Shown here: positions 60,926 to 64,000 of the stretch, piece after piece
How positions within the stretch are numbered: the stretch's first letter is position 1
How the letters are laid out: each line of letters opens with the position of its first letter
Origin: Mytilus trossulus
Lineage: Eukaryota; Mollusca; Bivalvia; Mytilida; Mytilidae
Assembly: GCF_036588685.1 (NCBI RefSeq)
Contig: NC_086386.1
Coordinates: forward strand, 74,584,682-74,648,681
Reading direction: 5' to 3'
Length of the DNA: 64,000 nucleotides
Notes under the pieces: generated by a model
What the model saw: the letters and a program-made list of their open reading frames with translations, nothing else
The model's database searches: none
Told to the model about the DNA's origin: nothing
Position numbers and translations under genes: made by a program

Positions 60926-61371
60926 TTGGTTTCCCACTTACTGTTTTTAGTTAGGATTGTCGGTTTTCACGTTTTTAATGTCGGGTCGGAGCGTTTTTGT
61001 TTAACCGAAGTTTACGTATACGTTATGGTTTGTGCCCAATGTTAAAAGCCAAAAGTAATATCTATTGTAGTCCTCATCATTCTTTGATTGATAGCTGTCT
61101 CCTTAACAATCATACAACATATTTTTATATTCAGATAGATACGTGAAAATGTGAAGATGTTAAACTATTAGTATGTCAATTTCTTATTCTCATTTTGAAG
61201 TACATAGTTCACAGAATCGTGAGACTTGAACACGTGGTGGAGATAATAACTTAAGTATTTCTTATGTATACATGTACTTGTTGCAAGGCTCATCTATTAT
61301 AGTCCATGATCTGACTATTAATATATGAACTATCAATATCTGATGAACTTGGCGTAAACAACTGAGCTAAA
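60926..61371. other. 5' flank of the sulfatase gene
   Basis: Contains a short fragment of the mussel-type dispersed repeat (about 61075-61120, AACAATCATACAACAT). No clear TATA box or splice acceptor is assigned. An in-frame TGA 9 bp before the ATG closes the frame upstream. Confidence 0.5.
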
Positions 61372-62898
61372 ATGAAAGGGTTATGGATATTTGTCATTGT
61401 TAATATTTTGGCAATTTCAAAAGGCAGGAAAAATGTTTTATTCATTGTGATGGATGATTTAAGACCACAGCTTGGAGCATATAATGGGCCATATTTCCCA
61501 GGATCGGGTCAGTCACAGATGCATACCCCGAACATCGATGGCCTCGCCTCCAAAAGTCTGCTTCTAAAAAGGGCCTACGTTCAGCAAGCACTTTGTTCAC
61601 CAAGTAGAGCATCATTTATGACTGGTAGACGGCCAGATACCACACACGTGTATGATCTACACACATACTTCAGAAGCGTCGGGGGTAATTTTACAACGAT
61701 TCCACAATATTTCAAATCGAAAGGTTATGAAACTGCTGGAATGGGAAAAATTTATCATCCAGGTGTCGCTTCTAACAATAACGATCCTTTATCATGGAGT
61801 ATGCCATATTTGAGAGGAGATCATAATTGGGAGGATAAAAATCATAGTTGGAAAGGCATTCCAGATTCATTGTTAAAAGACAAACCTTTAGTAGATAAAC
61901 AGATAGCTGATTATGCGATCTCGACCTTGCAGCATCTCGCACCGGCCGCCAAATCCGGTCATAAACCATTTTTCTTAGCTGTAGGATTTTATAGACCACA
62001 TTTACCATTTGTTTTCCCTCAATCTTTTATTCATAATTACCCATGGAGTGACGTCCATGTGCCGGATAATCAGTTTGCTCCAAGATCAATGCCAACAATT
62101 GCTTGGACTCATTCTAATGAATTGTGGAGTTATCAAGACATAAAGGATACGAATTTCACTGGTGACATCAATACAACTCTTCCACACGCTACGGTTATAA
62201 ATCTTCGTCGTGCTTACTATACATCTGTTAGTTGGGTAGATTCTTTAATAGGTAATGTGTTAGCCGAGCTTTCTAGACTAGGACTCGACAGCAATACTGT
62301 AGTGTCATTTGTTGGGGATCATGGATGGAAACTAGGTGAGCATGGAGCTTGGGCAAAACACACGAACTTCAACGTAGATACGCATGCTCCAATGATGGTA
62401 AAGATACCTGGCATGACTGATAAAGGTATTGTGAGTGAAAAACTAACAGAATTTGTTGATTTATTTCCGACTTTAGTTGAAGCCGCTGGAGTGAGTCCAG
62501 TTCCATTGTGTCCAGAAAACTCTGCCACTGTTTCCGTATGCCACGAGGGACAAAGTCTCATTCCACTTATCAAAAATCCAAATATTGCATGGAAAAATGC
62601 ATCGTTTTCTCAATACCCGCGTAGGCATAGTCACCACGATATTATGGGATATACAATTACTACTGAACGTTATAGATACACAGAATGGGTTAGATTCAAT
62701 AAACCTACTTATAAACCCGACTGGAATACTGTTGTTAACTCTGAACTATACGATCATCAGGTAGACCCCAATGAAAACATCAACAAAGTCCATTATCATA
62801 GTCAATCTAACATCAAAATGCAATTGAGTCAACAGCTTCGTGCTGGATGGAGAGATACACTTCCAAGCAGTGCAATATCACATGGATTTGGACGTTGA
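61372..62898 (+). CDS. IDS: Iduronate-2-sulfatase-like lysosomal sulfatase, single exon, 508 aa
   Basis: Family enzymes remove the 2-O-sulfate from iduronate in heparan and dermatan sulfate inside lysosomes. The first 18 residues (MKGLWIFVIVNILAISKG) look like a signal peptide. NVLFIVMDDLRPQLG gives the metal aspartates D28 and D29. CSPSR at residues 75-79 is the sulfatase signature whose C75 would become formylglycine, followed by TGRRPDTT. Further conserved blocks are GKIYHPG (K126, H129), VGFYRPHLPF (H210), GDHGWKLGEHG (D316, H317) and HDIMGYTI-TTERYRYTEWV near the C-terminus. Five N-glycosylation sequons are visible. Length and order match animal IDS (human about 550 aa). Kozak context AAAATGA is good and an in-frame stop precedes it. 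The human gene has nine exons; this copy has no intron and no defects, so it may be a functional retrocopy or a lineage that lost introns. Confidence 0.93.
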   Translation: MKGLWIFVIVNILAISKGRKNVLFIVMDDLRPQLGAYNGPYFPGSGQSQMHTPNIDGLASKSLLLKRAYVQQALCSPSRASFMTGRRPDTTHVYDLHTYFRSVGGNFTTIPQYFKSKGYETAGMGKIYHPGVASNNNDPLSWSMPYLRGDHNWEDKNHSWKGIPDSLLKDKPLVDKQIADYAISTLQHLAPAAKSGHKPFFLAVGFYRPHLPFVFPQSFIHNYPWSDVHVPDNQFAPRSMPTIAWTHSNELWSYQDIKDTNFTGDINTTLPHATVINLRRAYYTSVSWVDSLIGNVLAELSRLGLDSNTVVSFVGDHGWKLGEHGAWAKHTNFNVDTHAPMMVKIPGMTDKGIVSEKLTEFVDLFPTLVEAAGVSPVPLCPENSATVSVCHEGQSLIPLIKNPNIAWKNASFSQYPRRHSHHDIMGYTITTERYRYTEWVRFNKPTYKPDWNTVVNSELYDHQVDPNENINKVHYHSQSNIKMQLSQQLRAGWRDTLPSSAISHGFGR

Positions 62899-62936
62899 AA
62901 CTCGTGCTTTATATATATCGGGCAAAAATATTTATA

Positions 62937-62946
62937 AATAAATAAA
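62937..62946 (+). terminator. Overlapping AATAAA poly(A) signals of the sulfatase gene
   Basis: Two overlapping AATAAA hexamers (62937 and 62941), starting about 40 bp after the stop codon. That would make a very short 3' UTR ending before the hairpin at 63135. Confidence 0.55.
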
Positions 62947-63134
62947 TTTGGTGTTTTTACTGTCTTCTGATTGGTTAAAATTATTAGTTTTATTTTCAAT
63001 GTTGTCAAATTTTATGGCGACACGCCCACTCTGACGTTGAGTATTCATACGCCAACATGTGTGTACGCTTGTTATTGTTAATATAAAGAATATAAAAAGT
63101 TCTTTGAGCCTTATTTTTGATAGAAATTTATTTA

Positions 63135-63293
63135 TAATGAATGGCAATGATTTATTTTGATTTTATTGAACCATAAAACTAATTTTTGACTCTTCACATT
63201 TTACATAATCCGCTTCGCGGATTATTCAATGTGAAGAGTCAAAAATTAGTTTTATGGTTCAATAAAATCAAAATAAATAATAGCCATTCATTA
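63135..63293. repeat. Long near-perfect hairpin, ~75-bp arms
   Basis: TAATGAATGG, TTATTTTGATTTTATTGAAC, CATAAAACTAATTTTTGACT and CTTCACATT, then AATCCGC, are mirrored to the right as the exact reverse complement with few mismatches. The centre is CGCTTCGCG. It is a foldback element or MITE; no flanking duplication was identified. Confidence 0.9.
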
Positions 63294-63389
63294 ATTAAAA
63301 AAAAATGATTTATTCATGTTGTTGTTTGTGATAAAAGTAATTGCTCATTCTAATGGACGTGGCGTTAAGCGTTTCAGTAATAACCAATT

Positions 63390-63595
63390 TTCGACGATAC
63401 ATGTCTCTTCCGTGATGCTCGAGGCTAAAATATTTGAAATCCAAACCTTATATAAAAGATGAAGAGCTATAATCCAAAAGGTCCAAAAAAGTATAGCCAA
63501 ATCCGTGAAAGGAATCCGAGCTTTGCAAAAGGGAAACGTTTCCTTAATTTATAATAATTTCTAACATTTTGTAATAGCAAATTTTAATAAGACTA
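63390..63595 (+). repeat. Second copy of the 58866-59105 dispersed repeat
   Basis: CGACGATACATGTCTCTTC, ATATTTGAAATCCAAACC, CCAAATCCGTGAAAGGAATC and TTATAATAATTTCTAACATT, again ending CAAATTTTAATAA. It starts inside the ATTTTCGAC phrase. Confidence 0.75.
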
Positions 63596-63951
63596 AACAT
63601 CCGTACTTTCATGCCAGTACCGAAGTACGGTTGTACCTTTATAATTAAGGATATTTTCTCAAATTTTATCATCATCTTCAGAAGAATGTAGCTAAAAAAT
63701 ATATTTTAACTTCATCATTTATCTGAGAGCGGTATTTGTTCTCAACAATGAAATGATACAAGTAGATTCAAGTTTTATAGAGAAGTATTTATTCCAGCAA
63801 AATGTAAAAACGCGTTTCATCGTGAGCAATGGCACTCGAATTAAAACAGGTATAGGACCAAATGAAGTATGAAGATGATGTGTAATAACCAAGAATTGAC
63901 AAAAAATATGTTTTTGAGTGTTTTTGAAAATGGTCTGAAAGGGATTAATTC

Positions 63952-64000
63952 AGGTGGTACCCAACACTTGCACTAAAATTAATTTGGCTCCGACGTTTAA
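63952..64000. mobile_element. Left end of another TTAA-type MITE, cut by the window end
   Basis: AGGTGGTACCCAACACTTGC and ACTAAAATTAATTTGGCTC match the left end of the element at 45968. The rest lies outside the window. Confidence 0.65.

Noticed and set aside
60767..61045. 92-codon plus-strand ORF upstream of the sulfatase
   Set aside because: More than half of it lies in the TA-flanked MITE including its inverted end; no family similarity.

Overview
The window looks like AT-rich nuclear DNA of a bivalve mollusc, most likely a marine mussel (Mytilidae). The genes are metazoan, with short exons and GT-AG introns. Between them lie many copies of dispersed repeats that I associate with mussel genomes; the species assignment is inference, since no database was searched. 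There are no bacterial operons, no rRNA and no convincing free-standing tRNA gene.

Layout. (1) 1-4.4 kb, minus strand: the first two coding exons of a NIPA-type magnesium transporter paralog, whose remaining exons are not visible. (2) 4.4-24.9 kb: gene-poor sequence with dispersed repeats, a 44-bp minisatellite (6.8-8.3 kb), two decayed copies of one LINE family, a 49-bp minisatellite (18.4-22.2 kb) and a 265-bp foldback element. (3) 25.3-28.4 kb, minus strand: a complete five-exon NIPA-family gene (390 aa), with a 75-bp tandem repeat just after its stop and possible extra 5' exons near 30 and 38 kb. (4) 30.5-43.1 kb: small inverted-repeat elements, an inverted pair of tRNA-headed SINEs, and a 5'-truncated LINE. 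(5) 43.2-57.4 kb, plus strand: TAF7, the TFIID subunit, in nine coding exons (336 aa). (6) 58.9-61.1 kb: dispersed repeats and a TA-flanked MITE. (7) 61.4-62.9 kb, plus strand: an intact single-exon iduronate-2-sulfatase-like gene (508 aa). (8) A long hairpin and more repeats run to the window end.

The most striking structure is in TAF7. The 3' end of coding exon 6, together with its 5' splice site, is the first unit of a 58-bp tandem array that fills almost all of intron 6 (about 6.9 kb, roughly 119 units). Nearly every unit keeps the donor ATG|GTGAGT, so one intron carries over a hundred consecutive copies of its own splice donor. Many units also keep a branch-point-like CTAAC. Any donor after the first would add an in-frame TAA within four codons, so the array could compete with productive splicing or send transcripts to decay. 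The array shows nested higher-order duplications of about 0.93 and 1.6 kb.

The three genes have unrelated housekeeping roles (Mg2+ transport, transcription initiation, lysosomal glycosaminoglycan breakdown) and show no functional clustering beyond the two NIPA copies.
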